Positions 1 to 9,107 of a stretch of 47,310 nucleotides of DNA are shown piece after piece; position 1 is the first letter of the stretch; each line of letters starts with the position of its first letter. The stretch is from contig DALO01000018.1 in the NCBI GenBank assembly GCA_002496805.1, positions 1 to 47,310 of the forward strand. Direction: 5' to 3'. The notes below the pieces were generated by a model. It was not told the DNA's origin. It worked only from the letters and a program-made list of their open reading frames with translations, and ran no database searches. The position numbers and the translations under genes are program-made. This stretch comes from Methanobacterium sp. UBA353. Lineage in GTDB: Archaea; Methanobacteriota; Methanobacteria; Methanobacteriales; Methanobacteriaceae.

Positions 1-236
1 CACTTAAAACAGACACCCTGTTAATAAATATCATCGAGTCTTTTTTGTTTTAATTAAATTATTTTTTTAATATTTTTTGTTCCTGATAAAAAGATTAATC
101 ATTTTTTTTTAAATCATACTCCAACCAATAATTATTGAAATTCACATATAATCATCAAAAAGGGAAATATTTATAATCAACAACAATCAAAATTTAAATC
201 AGATAAATAAAATCATTACTATAAGTAAATGTAATA

Positions 237-281
237 TTATATAAAATAAAAATATTCATCTAATATAGAAATAGGTGGGAG
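237..281 (+). promoter_or_regulatory. Promoter and ribosome site of the FilR1-type regulator
   Basis: A TATA-like element TTATATAAAA lies at 237-246. A strong Shine-Dalgarno sequence, GGTGGGAG, lies at 274-281, four bases before the ATG at 286. Transcription would start near 265-270, giving a leader of about 20 nt. The 236 bases upstream are very AT-rich and I see no gene in them. Confidence 0.5.
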
Positions 282-285
282 TCAA

Positions 286-1140
286 ATGGATTATATGTTT
301 GAATTGTATGAGCAAGTAAAGGATGATATGAAATTTTTTATAGCCTCTGATGTAAGGGCTAAAATATTAATTAGTTTAAGAAGCGGATCTAAGAATTTAG
401 CTGATTTACGTAAGGAAATTCATCTGAGTTCGTCTACTATTTTACATGGAATGAATCAACTGGAACAAAAAAATTTTATTTTCCGTGAATCTGGAAATTA
501 TTCCCTATCTCAGACTGGTGAAGTAGTATCCAATAAATTAATTGATGTAATGCGCTCTTTTTATTCACTTAACCTCTGTGAAGGGCTGTTCTTAAACCAT
601 GATATTAGTTGCATCCCTCCAAACCTATTCAAAGACATCGGTTGTCTGGAAAAATCATTCATTGTTAAATCCACCAGCACCAATATTATGAGACCACAAG
701 AGGTTTTATCAGAGTTTTTAGCCAAAAGTAAAAACTTTAAACAACTCACTTCAGTATATAACCCGGCCAGTGTCCAAATATTCATGAACACTTTGGAGAA
801 TGGAGGCGATGTCCAGCTTATAATGACTAAAGGAATAATTGATAAGCTGGTAGAAACTGCTGGAGAAGAAAAACTGGATAAATGGATCAAAGAGGGTAAT
901 TTAAAGTTAATGAAAATAGATGAAGATGTGAAGATCTCACTAACCACCGGAGATAACTTCATTGCCCTGGGGCTATTTTCAGCTGATGGGGCATATGACT
1001 TGAATATTTCTTTAATTAGTCACGGCGAAGAGGCTATTTCATGGGGTGAGAGATTATTCGAACATTACCTCCAAATCGCCAATTTGGTAGAATTTAAAGG
1101 ACGAAAAACTCATGATGAAATAGTTGCTTTAGAAAAATAG
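286..1140 (+). CDS. HTH transcriptional regulator, FilR1/DUF1724 type
   Basis: Predicted cytoplasmic DNA-binding regulator of the archaeal two-domain family (COG4742). Residues 21-85 form a winged helix: a DVRAKILISL start, a turn around LSSSTILHGMNQLE as recognition helix, and a wing ending at YSLSQTGE. Residues about 127-262 match the FilR1 middle/C-terminal domain (DUF1724), including FKQLTSVYNPASVQIF and an acidic-hydrophobic end SWGERLFEHYLQIANLVEF. The length of 284 residues is normal for the family. FilR1-type proteins in methanogens act with Fil kinases; here a REC-PAS-kinase hybrid follows 280 bases downstream on the same strand, which suggests but does not prove a signalling pair. 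The target genes are unknown. Confidence 0.85.
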   Translation: MDYMFELYEQVKDDMKFFIASDVRAKILISLRSGSKNLADLRKEIHLSSSTILHGMNQLEQKNFIFRESGNYSLSQTGEVVSNKLIDVMRSFYSLNLCEGLFLNHDISCIPPNLFKDIGCLEKSFIVKSTSTNIMRPQEVLSEFLAKSKNFKQLTSVYNPASVQIFMNTLENGGDVQLIMTKGIIDKLVETAGEEKLDKWIKEGNLKLMKIDEDVKISLTTGDNFIALGLFSADGAYDLNISLISHGEEAISWGERLFEHYLQIANLVEFKGRKTHDEIVALEK

Positions 1141-1422
1141 TGATTGTTTCTATTTTTTCGTGCAATGAATATTCAAATACTTATGTCCCAGTTACACATT
1201 TTTTTTCTTTTTAAATAAATTCTTTTCACAGATCAACTAGTTATAGTGTTAATACTGAGGTTTCTACGTTTTGAAAATTCTGATCTGCACTAGTTAATTC
1301 TGAAAATTTAATCTTTACTTAGATATACTTTTTAAAAAATAAAAATAACTAATAAAAAAGTATATAATTCAAAGAAATCAAACCAATAACAAATATTCAA
1401 TACTACTACTTTGTGGGATGTT

Positions 1423-2841
1423 ATGGTGGAAAAAATACGAGTTCTAATACTGGAAGATGTGCCATTAGATGCGGAACTTATAGAAACCCAGCTTAAAAGA
1501 GAGGGTCTTGAGTTCAAATCAAAAGTTGTTGATAATGAGGAAATGTACCGTAAAGAAATCGCAGAATTCCAGCCCAGCATCATATTGGCAGATCATTCCT
1601 TACCTAAGTTTGATGGTATAACTGCCATGAACATCGCCCGTAAAATCACACCAAACACACCATTTATCTTTGTCAGTGGCAAAATAGGTGAAGATTTCGC
1701 TGTTGAAATGCTTAAAGAAGGGGCAACTGATTATGTTCTAAAAAATAACTTATCAAAATTACCTCATGCAGTAATAAGAGCTCTTAAAGAGGCTAAAGAA
1801 AAGATGGAAAAAATAGCCACTGAAGAAGCTCTTAAGGAGCGTGAAGAAAAATACAGGAATCTATTTGAATATTTGCCTAACTATCTGATTGTTTTGGGGT
1901 TAGATGGGAAAATAATTGATCTTAATTATGCTGCAGCAAAATTCAGCCCTTTATCTAGGGAAGACACTGTGGGCATGTATTTCACTGATCTACAATCAAT
2001 TACTGGAGAAGATTCATCTTTTTATCAAGAAATGTTTTCAAAATTTTTGGAAGGTGAAGAAATAGGTGTTTTTGAATCTAGTTTAATATCCAGAGATGGA
2101 GAAACACGATTAATGGAGGTACATCCCGCACCATTATATAAAAACAAAGAGTTGTACGCGATACAAATCATAGCTCAGGATATCACTGAGCGCAAAAAAG
2201 CAGAAACCGAAATTAATGCTTCATTAAATGAAAAAGAAATGCTTTTAGGAGAGATTAATAGTAGAGTAAGAAATTTTATGGACATCATATCTGGTTTGCT
2301 GGAACTTCAATCAGTATACATGAAAGATAAGGCAAATCGAGAAATTTTAAAGGATAACAAGAATAGAGTCAAATCAATGGTTTTAATCCACGATGGATTT
2401 TCTTTATCTGAAGATTTCGCCCTTATTGATTTTTCCCAATACACCAAAAAACTAATAGAACTCATAAATAATTCTTATAATGTTGATAAAAGTAGAATAA
2501 AGGTATACTCCAAGACTGAAGGCTTAATGCTTGATATTGATGCTGCTATTCCTTGTGGCCTAATTGTTAATGAACTTTTAACCAACGCAGTAAAACATGC
2601 ATTTCCGGGAGATAAAGAAGGGGAAGTTTGTGTGGAATTTGGCTTGGATAATCATGAAAATAATGTTTTAATAGTAAAAGATAATGGTGTGGGACTTTCG
2701 GATGAGATTAATTTCAAAGAAAGTGGAACAATGGGGTTTCAACTAGTGAATACTCTGGTTAATCAGTTAAAAGGCAGTGTAATACTTTCCAGGGATAAAG
2801 GAACCACTTTTCAAGTTATATGGTCTGAATCAGAATATTAA
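1423..2841 (+). CDS. Hybrid REC-PAS-histidine-kinase-like protein lacking the phosphoacceptor His
   Basis: Soluble signalling protein of 472 residues from the ATG at 1423. A TTG at 1411 is possible, but GTGGGATG just before 1423 looks like the ribosome site. Residues 1-120 are a receiver domain with acidic pair E11/D12, phosphoacceptor D57 in ILADHSLP and K87 in FVSGK. Residues 143-258 are a PAS domain ending in AQDITERKKA. Residues 270-470 match the HisKA_2/HATPase module: the N box is NELLTNAVKHA (383-393), G1 is DNGVGL (420-425), G2 is GTMGFQL. The dimerisation helix normally reads EIHHRVKN but here it is EINSRVRN (277-284), so both histidines are replaced (N279, S280). Autophosphorylation is therefore doubtful; it may be a pseudokinase or a partner subunit. 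There are no membrane segments. Confidence 0.88.
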   Translation: MVEKIRVLILEDVPLDAELIETQLKREGLEFKSKVVDNEEMYRKEIAEFQPSIILADHSLPKFDGITAMNIARKITPNTPFIFVSGKIGEDFAVEMLKEGATDYVLKNNLSKLPHAVIRALKEAKEKMEKIATEEALKEREEKYRNLFEYLPNYLIVLGLDGKIIDLNYAAAKFSPLSREDTVGMYFTDLQSITGEDSSFYQEMFSKFLEGEEIGVFESSLISRDGETRLMEVHPAPLYKNKELYAIQIIAQDITERKKAETEINASLNEKEMLLGEINSRVRNFMDIISGLLELQSVYMKDKANREILKDNKNRVKSMVLIHDGFSLSEDFALIDFSQYTKKLIELINNSYNVDKSRIKVYSKTEGLMLDIDAAIPCGLIVNELLTNAVKHAFPGDKEGEVCVEFGLDNHENNVLIVKDNGVGLSDEINFKESGTMGFQLVNTLVNQLKGSVILSRDKGTTFQVIWSESEY

Positions 2842-3039
2842 TTTTTTTTATTAAAAATATATTTTTATAAATCCACTTTATCTAAATTTTCAGAAAATAG
2901 TGAAATATTGACATTGGATTTTTTTTCTCCAGAGAAATAGTCAGTTAGCAAAATTAATATGGGGTGGATTGTAATCTTTTTATTAATAAGATTTTAAACC
3001 AAAATTAGGAACATCAATGGATTTAAAGGGGATATTTCT

Positions 3040-4713
3040 ATGCTTTACCAGGAATTAGTGGTAGTTTACCAGGAACTGGACTCCACAACTAAACGTTTAG
3101 AGAAAACTGCTATTTTAGCAAATTTCTTAGGTAGGGTGGGGAATGAAGATCCGGAAATGCTTTCAATAGTAACATTACTATCTTTAGGACGTATTTTTCC
3201 TACATGGAGCGAGGAAGAACTGGGTTTAGGGGCTAAACTTTTGATGAAAACTATTTCTAAGGTTGTTGGAGTATCTCCTGAGGATGTAGAGAATCAAATG
3301 CGAGAAACTGGAGATATTGGTCAAGCTACAGAGGAATTATACCACAAAAAAAGTCAAATCACTTTGTTCACACAACCTCTTACTATAAAAAAAGTACACC
3401 AAAATCTGGTGAAAATGGCTAAAATATCAGGTAAACGTGCTCAATTTAAGAAAATAGATTATTTAATGGAGTTATTATCAGCAGCATCTCCTACTGAGGC
3501 TAAATACATTACAAGGACCGTGTTAGAAGAACTTCGTGTAGGGGTGGGGGAGGGAACTATCAGAGATGCCATTTCTCAAGCTTTTAATATACTTCCAGAA
3601 GTAACAGAAAGGGCACACATGTTAACTAATGATATGGGTTTGGTTGCAGGGGTTGCATTGGTGCAAGGCGAAGAAGGTTTACGTAAATTAACTTTAAAAC
3701 CTGGAAAACCTGTTAAACCTATGTTAGCTCAACTTTCTCCAGGAATTAAGCAAAGTATTGAAGAAATGGGTTGGGCAATTTGTGAAACTAAATATGATGG
3801 TATAAGGGTTCAGATCCACCGACATGGTGGGAAAATTGACGTGTTTACTCGCCGATTAGAAAATATTTCTCACGCTCTTCCCGAAATATCTGGTTACATC
3901 CAAAAATCGTTTCCAGATCAAGATTTCATTGTTGAAGGAGAAATTATTGCCAGTAGAGATGGTAAACCAATATCATTTCAGTACATGCTTCAGAGAGTGC
4001 GTAGGAAATACGATGTTGAAAAAATGATTTCCAAAATTCCATTAACTCTCTATCTTTTTGACTTACTTTACTACCAGAAACCTGTTCTGGATGAACCTCT
4101 TAAAGAAAGGAGAAAAAAATTGGAATCAATAGTTAAACCAGATCCTGGTAAATTAGAGTTATCCACACAAGTTATTGTAACTCCTGAGGAATTAAAGAAG
4201 GCAAATGATCTATTTGAGGCTTCAATTAAGGGTGGGCATGAGGGCATAATGATCAAAGATCCCCATGCACCATACATGCCTGGTATACGAGGTAAAAAAA
4301 TGCTCAAATTAAAGGCAGAACCAGAAACTCTGGATTTAGTGGTGGTGGGAGGTACTTACGGAACTGGAAAAAGAGCACATCTCATTGGCTCTTATTTAAT
4401 GGCTATTCAAGATGACAATAACCAACTCAAGGCACTGGCCTACGCTGCTACAGGGTTGGATGATAAAACTCTGCAAGAACTTTCTGGAAGGATAAAACCG
4501 CTTATCATAAGTAAAACAGGCAGAAAAGTGAAAATTGAGCCTTCAATAATCCTGGAAATTGCTTTTAGTGAGATAGTGGAAAGTCCTGAATCTGAAACTG
4601 GATATTCACTTCGTTTCCCAGTTGTTAAGAGGATTCGTAATGATCGAGGGCTTGATGAAATTGACACTCTGGAAAGAATCGAATCTATTTTTAGACAATC
4701 TCAGAAAAGCTGA
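3040..4713 (+). CDS. lig: ATP-dependent DNA ligase
   Basis: Seals nicks in duplex DNA during replication and repair through an enzyme-adenylate intermediate. The 557-residue length is typical of archaeal replicative ligases. The N-terminal DNA-binding domain spans about 1-220. The adenylation domain carries the nucleophile K251 in KYDGIR (251-256), TRRLENIS (270-277), VEGEII (298-303), LYLFDLLY (337-344), EGIMIKDP (401-408) and MLKLKA (421-426). The C-terminal OB-fold ends with EIAFSEI and YSLRFPVVKRIR. The start has AAAGGGGAT upstream. All ligase motifs are intact, and the gene stands alone between an upstream signalling gene and an OB-fold protein. Confidence 0.97.
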   Translation: MLYQELVVVYQELDSTTKRLEKTAILANFLGRVGNEDPEMLSIVTLLSLGRIFPTWSEEELGLGAKLLMKTISKVVGVSPEDVENQMRETGDIGQATEELYHKKSQITLFTQPLTIKKVHQNLVKMAKISGKRAQFKKIDYLMELLSAASPTEAKYITRTVLEELRVGVGEGTIRDAISQAFNILPEVTERAHMLTNDMGLVAGVALVQGEEGLRKLTLKPGKPVKPMLAQLSPGIKQSIEEMGWAICETKYDGIRVQIHRHGGKIDVFTRRLENISHALPEISGYIQKSFPDQDFIVEGEIIASRDGKPISFQYMLQRVRRKYDVEKMISKIPLTLYLFDLLYYQKPVLDEPLKERRKKLESIVKPDPGKLELSTQVIVTPEELKKANDLFEASIKGGHEGIMIKDPHAPYMPGIRGKKMLKLKAEPETLDLVVVGGTYGTGKRAHLIGSYLMAIQDDNNQLKALAYAATGLDDKTLQELSGRIKPLIISKTGRKVKIEPSIILEIAFSEIVESPESETGYSLRFPVVKRIRNDRGLDEIDTLERIESIFRQSQKS

Positions 4714-4719
4714 TTGGGG

Positions 4720-4726
4720 TTTTTTT
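4720..4726 (+). terminator. T-run terminator after lig
   Basis: Seven T residues follow the ligase stop codon (TGA at 4711-4713) directly after GGGG. A plus-strand T-run right after a gene is the usual signal for intrinsic termination by archaeal RNA polymerase. No convincing hairpin is needed or seen. Confidence 0.5.
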
Positions 4727-4806
4727 GTAGTGAATTTTTCTAATTATTGATATTAAATATCCAATAAGTATTAATATAATTAATATTCATATTATTATAT
4801 GGTATT

Positions 4807-5199
4807 ATGGAAGATCAAAAAATATTCAAATTGGCTTTATTCACTACTATTTTTGGATTATTAGGGGTGATGTTTTCTGCAAATTATATAAATCCCCAAG
4901 AAGTTAAAATCAAAGACATGAATCGCGGTATGCTAGATAAAGAAGTATCAGTTGAAGGATTAGTAACAGATGTTAGTCAGTCTCGGAGTGGTGGAACCTA
5001 TTTTTTGGAGTTAATGGATGGAACTGGTAAAATAAAGTTGATAATTTTTGAAAGTGCAGCATCTGAAATCCAAAAAACTGGTATCACTATCAAAAACTTT
5101 AATAAAAGACGTTTGAGGGTGGTGGGGCGAGTAACTGAATATCATGGTAGTTTGGAAGTGATCTTAAAAGATTCAAATTCGCTGAAAATAATTGCATAA
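4807..5199 (+). CDS. Membrane-anchored OB-fold protein
   Basis: A 130-residue protein with one N-terminal hydrophobic segment (about residues 7-27, LALFTTIFGLLGVMFSANYI) followed by an OB-fold of the nucleic-acid-binding type. The fold is marked by VSVEGLVTDVSQSRSGGTYF, then LMDGTGKIKLIIFESAA, then RLRVVGRVTEYHGSLEVIL. The short DGTG turn and the GxVxxYxG-L-EVIL end are typical of tRNA-anticodon-type OB-folds. The domain would face outside or sit on the membrane surface, so binding of nucleic acid is uncertain. There is no clear Shine-Dalgarno site; the transcript may be leaderless from AT-rich boxes at about 4770-4797. Function unknown. Confidence 0.75.
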   Translation: MEDQKIFKLALFTTIFGLLGVMFSANYINPQEVKIKDMNRGMLDKEVSVEGLVTDVSQSRSGGTYFLELMDGTGKIKLIIFESAASEIQKTGITIKNFNKRRLRVVGRVTEYHGSLEVILKDSNSLKIIA

Positions 5200-5208
5200 T
5201 CACTGGTC

Positions 5209-5217
5209 TTTTTTTTT
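5209..5217 (+). terminator. T-run after the OB-fold gene
   Basis: Nine consecutive T residues begin 10 bases after the stop codon of the OB-fold gene, consistent with archaeal T-run termination. Confidence 0.45.
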
Positions 5218-5364
5218 AATCATACTATACAATCATCAGACCGCATCATTCGAAATGGATTGCTTTGTTTTGATTATCACAAAGAAATTTATGAAATTTA
5301 AGTAGATGTGACGTGACCTTACAAAAAATAAGTTTTAAAAAAAATTGGTGAAAAAAAAGGAAAC

Positions 5365-5777
5365 ATCAAAAAAAATATTATCAACTCAGTACATGAAATT
5401 TTAAAGCAATATTCTAAGCTCATGATGATGAAGATACGAAAAGCTTTATGAAAATATTTGCACACGACCCTGATTTAGTGGTCATCAGTGTAAGTCAGAT
5501 GAATGGGTTAAAAAAGGCAAAAATAGATTTTAACACTACATGACTCCAGTAAATTATATAAAAGTTGATTTTGAAGATGTAAGTGTTTCTTCCCAGGGTA
5601 ATGTTGCCTGGGCATCGGCTCAAATGGCCATAAACGTAAAAGTTGAAGGGCAAAAAATTACAATACCTGGTGGTGTGACTTATTGTATTTGAAGAAAGAA
5701 ACAATAAGTGTTTAGTTAATCATTTACACTTCTCTGTACCTGATGAACAAGAGGAAGGTAAATCCTATCAAGTATAA
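5365..5777 (+). pseudogene. Decayed SnoaL-like (NTF2-fold) protein gene
   Basis: This stretch has no intact ORF but reads, in three pieces across two frame changes and several stops, as a SnoaL_3/DUF4440-type protein. The pieces are MKIFAHDPDLVVISV (from 5451), then KVDFEDVSVSSQGNVAWASA and QMAINVKVEGQKITIPGG (to about 5680), then NHLHFSVPDEQEEGKSYQV ending with TAA at 5775-5777. The order matches the family pattern: early acidic DPD, the central V-SGNVAW-sA strand, the terminal HxHFSxP. The N-terminal limit is uncertain, since residues like EILKQYSKL near 5395 may belong to it. Family assignment is by remembered pattern only. Confidence 0.7.
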
Positions 5778-5842
5778 TAATCACTAACAAGATGGATATT
5801 AAAGCCTCATTTCTCATACCAGTAAATGGGAAGCATATGTCC

Positions 5843-6847
5843 CTATTTTTCAGAGGATTTAAATCCAATAATGTAATTTTTTATCTCATACAAGATGTCA
5901 CGAGCGTAATAAGCTGAGAATATTATTCCCAAGGCGGTTATAACCCAGAATGAGGCTAACCGATCTACCATTGCTATACTTCCTCCCAATGCGCTTGGAA
6001 CTCCGAAGAGCATGAAAAGTCCAGTGAGAGATAACTCAATAGAACCAATACCTCCTGGGAGAACAGTTATTATCCCAATTATATTGGCCAGGAGGAAAAT
6101 AATTATAATGGCCACAAAGCTAATTTCCACATTAAATGCAATGAATACTACATAAAGACGCACACATTCAAAAATCCATGATCCTGCAGTCAGAAAGAGT
6201 ACAATTAACATATTTTTCAAGCTACTGAATGATCTGGTGTATTTTACTATGCTTTTCAATCCACTAGTGAATTTTTGATAAAAATTATCAACCAATTCTT
6301 CAGAAATGGGTAAAAACCTTAAAATAGAGTGTATTCGGTTATAAATCCATAAACTAGTATCTTCTCTCCAATTAATAAGATATATTAATAATAAAAGTCC
6401 TAATGATACTAAACCTCCTAAAATAGCTATTAATCTAACTTCAGGAATTAAAAATGCACATGTTATTAATAAAACTGCCACTATAATGCTGTCAAAGAAT
6501 CTCTCGGTCAAACCTGCAGATAAACCCTCAGAAAGAGTTATCTGATTCATGTTTTTAGCGGCCACTGCACTTAAAACTTCACCTCCTGTACGCATGGGGG
6601 TGAAATTACCAGCAAAAAGTCCAATGGTCTTCACTATAAAGTTTTTCTTGAACTCCCAGGGCTGTTTAATAATGTAACCCCATCTTAAAGAGCGTATCCA
6701 CACTACAAAAAGGTGTATGAAAACTGCCAATAGTATCAACCATATGTTTGCAGTTTTTATAACATCCCACATTTGATGTGGGCCTATCCAGATTATCAGG
6801 AGAGCTAGTAGTAGAATACTAACCAAAAAAATATAATACCTTTTCAA
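5843..6847 (-). CDS. Flippase-like integral membrane protein (UPF0104/AglD-C type)
   Basis: A 334-residue multi-pass membrane protein of the lysylphosphatidylglycerol-synthetase-like/flippase-like family (COG0392, TIGR00374). Hydrophobic spans occur at about 5-20, 33-50, 125-160, 215-275 and 285-320. Family marks are RSLRWGYII, FAGNFTPMRTGGEVLSA, the ERFFDSI segment, and VLPGGIGSIELSLTGLF near the end. It starts with TTG at 6847; the ribosome site AGGAGGATCT lies inside the last codons of the upstream glycosyltransferase gene, whose TGA is at 6851-6853, so the two are translationally coupled. The pair probably makes a lipid-linked sugar and handles it at the membrane. Which lipid or sugar is moved is not visible. 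Confidence 0.88.
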   Translation of the reverse strand: MKRYYIFLVSILLLALLIIWIGPHQMWDVIKTANIWLILLAVFIHLFVVWIRSLRWGYIIKQPWEFKKNFIVKTIGLFAGNFTPMRTGGEVLSAVAAKNMNQITLSEGLSAGLTERFFDSIIVAVLLITCAFLIPEVRLIAILGGLVSLGLLLLIYLINWREDTSLWIYNRIHSILRFLPISEELVDNFYQKFTSGLKSIVKYTRSFSSLKNMLIVLFLTAGSWIFECVRLYVVFIAFNVEISFVAIIIIFLLANIIGIITVLPGGIGSIELSLTGLFMLFGVPSALGGSIAMVDRLASFWVITALGIIFSAYYARDILYEIKNYIIGFKSSEK

Positions 6848-6850
6848 TTT

Positions 6851-7528
6851 TCAGATCCTCCTGAGTAATTTGCGCACTAAAATGCGAAAAGTGAACATTA
6901 TATAGTGAACAACATGTCTGAAACGAACGTATGATTTTTCATCTCCATAAACGCACTCGATAGGAATCTCATCCACTTCAAGTTTATTTTTAGAGGCCTT
7001 ACAAAGGACTTCTGACTCATAAACATAGTCATTATAGGGTATGTTCACGAAAAAAGGTGCTGCTCTTTTAGAAATAGCTCTAAATCCGCATTGGCTATCA
7101 GTTATATGGTAACCAGTCACGAACCTTATCAGTCTGGTGGTTATCCCATTGGAAAACCTTCGTTGCAATGGCATGTTTTGGGGGTTAACTCCGAGGAAAC
7201 GGGAACCTATGATCACATCGACACCATTTATTCCATCCAATAATTGAGGTATATGTTGGGGGTCGTGCTGTCCATCCCCATCTAGGAGAATTATCTTGTC
7301 ATAGTTATTTTTAATAGCATATTTGAGGCCTGTTTTTAATGCAGCACCTTTTCCCATGTTTTTTGGATGGTTAACTATTTGGGCTCCTGCATTTGTTGCC
7401 AGTGTTGATGTTTGATCTGTGGATCCATCGTCAACCACCACTACATCAGAGTAATTTTTAACTCCTTCAACCACTTTATCAATGGTTTTTTCTTCGTTAT
7501 AAGCAGGAATAATTGTAATGATTTTCAT
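6851..7528 (-). CDS. Family 2 glycosyltransferase, polyprenyl-phosphate hexose synthase-like
   Basis: A soluble or membrane-associated GT-A enzyme of 225 residues, similar to dolichyl-phosphate mannose/glucose synthases without their membrane tail. Visible motifs are PAYNEEKTI (8-16), VVDDGSTDQT (31-40), the catalytic metal-binding DGDGQHDP (83-90), GSRF (108-111) and TDSQCGFRAI (143-152). It should transfer a sugar from a nucleotide donor to a polyprenyl phosphate. It is the first gene of a minus-strand pair with the flippase-like protein. AGGGAC upstream of the ATG is a plausible ribosome site. The role in N-glycan or cell-surface glycan synthesis is inference from neighbours. Confidence 0.93.
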   Translation of the reverse strand: MKIITIIPAYNEEKTIDKVVEGVKNYSDVVVVDDGSTDQTSTLATNAGAQIVNHPKNMGKGAALKTGLKYAIKNNYDKIILLDGDGQHDPQHIPQLLDGINGVDVIIGSRFLGVNPQNMPLQRRFSNGITTRLIRFVTGYHITDSQCGFRAISKRAAPFFVNIPYNDYVYESEVLCKASKNKLEVDEIPIECVYGDEKSYVRFRHVVHYIMFTFRILVRKLLRRI

Positions 7529-7634
7529 ATTAATGTCCCTAATGCATTAAAGTAATAATAATGTCGATAAAGTATCATATGATTTATTCAATACTCTAAT
7601 TTAATATATTAATTGTGTAACAGCAGGGGTTTAA

Positions 7635-9043
7635 ATGAATTTCAGTCTATCCTCTATGAACAACCGGTTTTGGCATTGTTAATTTCTGCTTACTAGCATT
7701 TTCAACATATTTCATCTTCACTATAATGATCAGTTGCTGCTAAGTGGAGATATTTTTTACCATGTGAATTTAGCTAAGCTTTACATGGGTCAGGGTTTTA
7801 CCGGGATCCATTTATTTGAGCATTTTTGGGGGGCTAATTTTTTATCCTCCTGTTTTTCACCTATTAACACTTTCAATGGGCTCCATTTTTGGAAATATTT
7901 TTCAAGCAGCTCTTTTTATGCAGCCGATATTAATCATGTTTCTTTTTTTTGTGGCCTATAAATTGCATAAAAGCATGTTAGTGGGATTATTTACCAGATT
8001 CTTCATATTTTTCAGTCTGGTTTTCCAGAGATTTTTACTGCCTTTATCAGAAAACTTGGCATTAATTATGTTTCCCTAGTTTTTCATCTTATTATACTTG
8101 ACTTTTGAAAAAAAGATTATAAATATGTTTTTTATCAAGTGTAATAATGGGATAAATTGCATTAACACATCTGCTGGCAGTAATTTCATTTGTTATAGTC
8201 ACATCCGTCATCCGATAATAATGGGTTTAAGAGATAAACAAATGTTCTTTCATTGGATATTATTTCATCATCGTTGCATTTTTGGTAGCTATGATGTGGT
8301 GGATGCCATTACTGGTTAAATATGTGTTTTTAAATGGGGGGGGGTGATTTTCCTAATCAAATGAGCATATTATATTATCCAAAATTTTTTGGGAGTATTT
8401 GCACTATTATTTTCACTGTTAGAAATTATTTTAACCCTGAAAAGAAAATTTAAACAGAATATCATTTTAATTATCTTTTTGGTGTTTTTCGTGGTTGTCA
8501 ATAACTTGAATTATTTAGGATTTTCCATCATAAGTAATAAAATATTGATCTTGCTCTTGTCCCACTGGTTATCATGGTGGGATTGGGATTTGAGTTTTTT
8601 AAACTCAAATTTGAAGGAAAAAATATATCAACAAATTTTTATCATTTTTTCATTATATCTTTATACATAACTGTAGTAGTAACTGGATTTATAATGTTAC
8701 TTGACATAAATGAAGGTAATTCATGGTTAAGATGTTTAAACTCAGGAATTTGACGTAACAGAATGGTTTCAGGTACATGGAGATAAAAAAAAGGTTGTGA
8801 TAGCTTTTAACTATGGTGACACTAGTATTGTGGCACTTAGCAGACAACCAGTTGCATTAGGTGGTTATGGTCAGGGAAGAATGAAATCGTTAGACATACA
8901 GAAATGTTGATGGAAAAGTCAACAAATCTACATATTTGAAGGATAATGTGGGGTATTTGGTGTTGGAAATAGGTATGAAAGCACCATCTTATACTCGTTT
9001 GGTTTATGAAAACAAGGAATTTACAATATATGGTTTTCAATAG
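7635..9043 (+). pseudogene. Decayed GT-C-like membrane protein, paralogue of the next gene
   Basis: No long ORF survives, but fragments in different frames line up in order with the intact gene at 9108-10577. LSGDIFYHVNLAKLYMGQGF matches LSWDIYYHVHLAKLYTEQCF. IFYPPVFHLLTL matches IFYPPLFHYILA. FQRFLLPLSENLALIMFP matches FHRALIPIPETLALIFFP. Near the end, GDKKKVVIAF, VALSRQPVALGGYGQG and RLVYENKEFTIYGFQ match GDKKRVVMSL, VSVSRQPVSTGGYHPG and KLVYQNKDYKVWRV. The copy has many frameshifts and stops, including a run of nine G at 8336-8344. Its end (TAG 9041-9043) is 64 bases before the intact paralogue. It is a tandem duplicate that has died. Confidence 0.85.
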
Positions 9044-9107
9044 TAATGCGAAACTTTCAACGAATCTTACTTTTTAATTCTGTAAACTTACTAACTGGTG
9101 GTAAATC

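Noticed and set aside
8098..8670. Short ORFs of 73 and 93 residues in the GT-C pseudogene.
   Set aside because: They are fragments of one decayed gene colinear with the intact paralogue and not separate genes.
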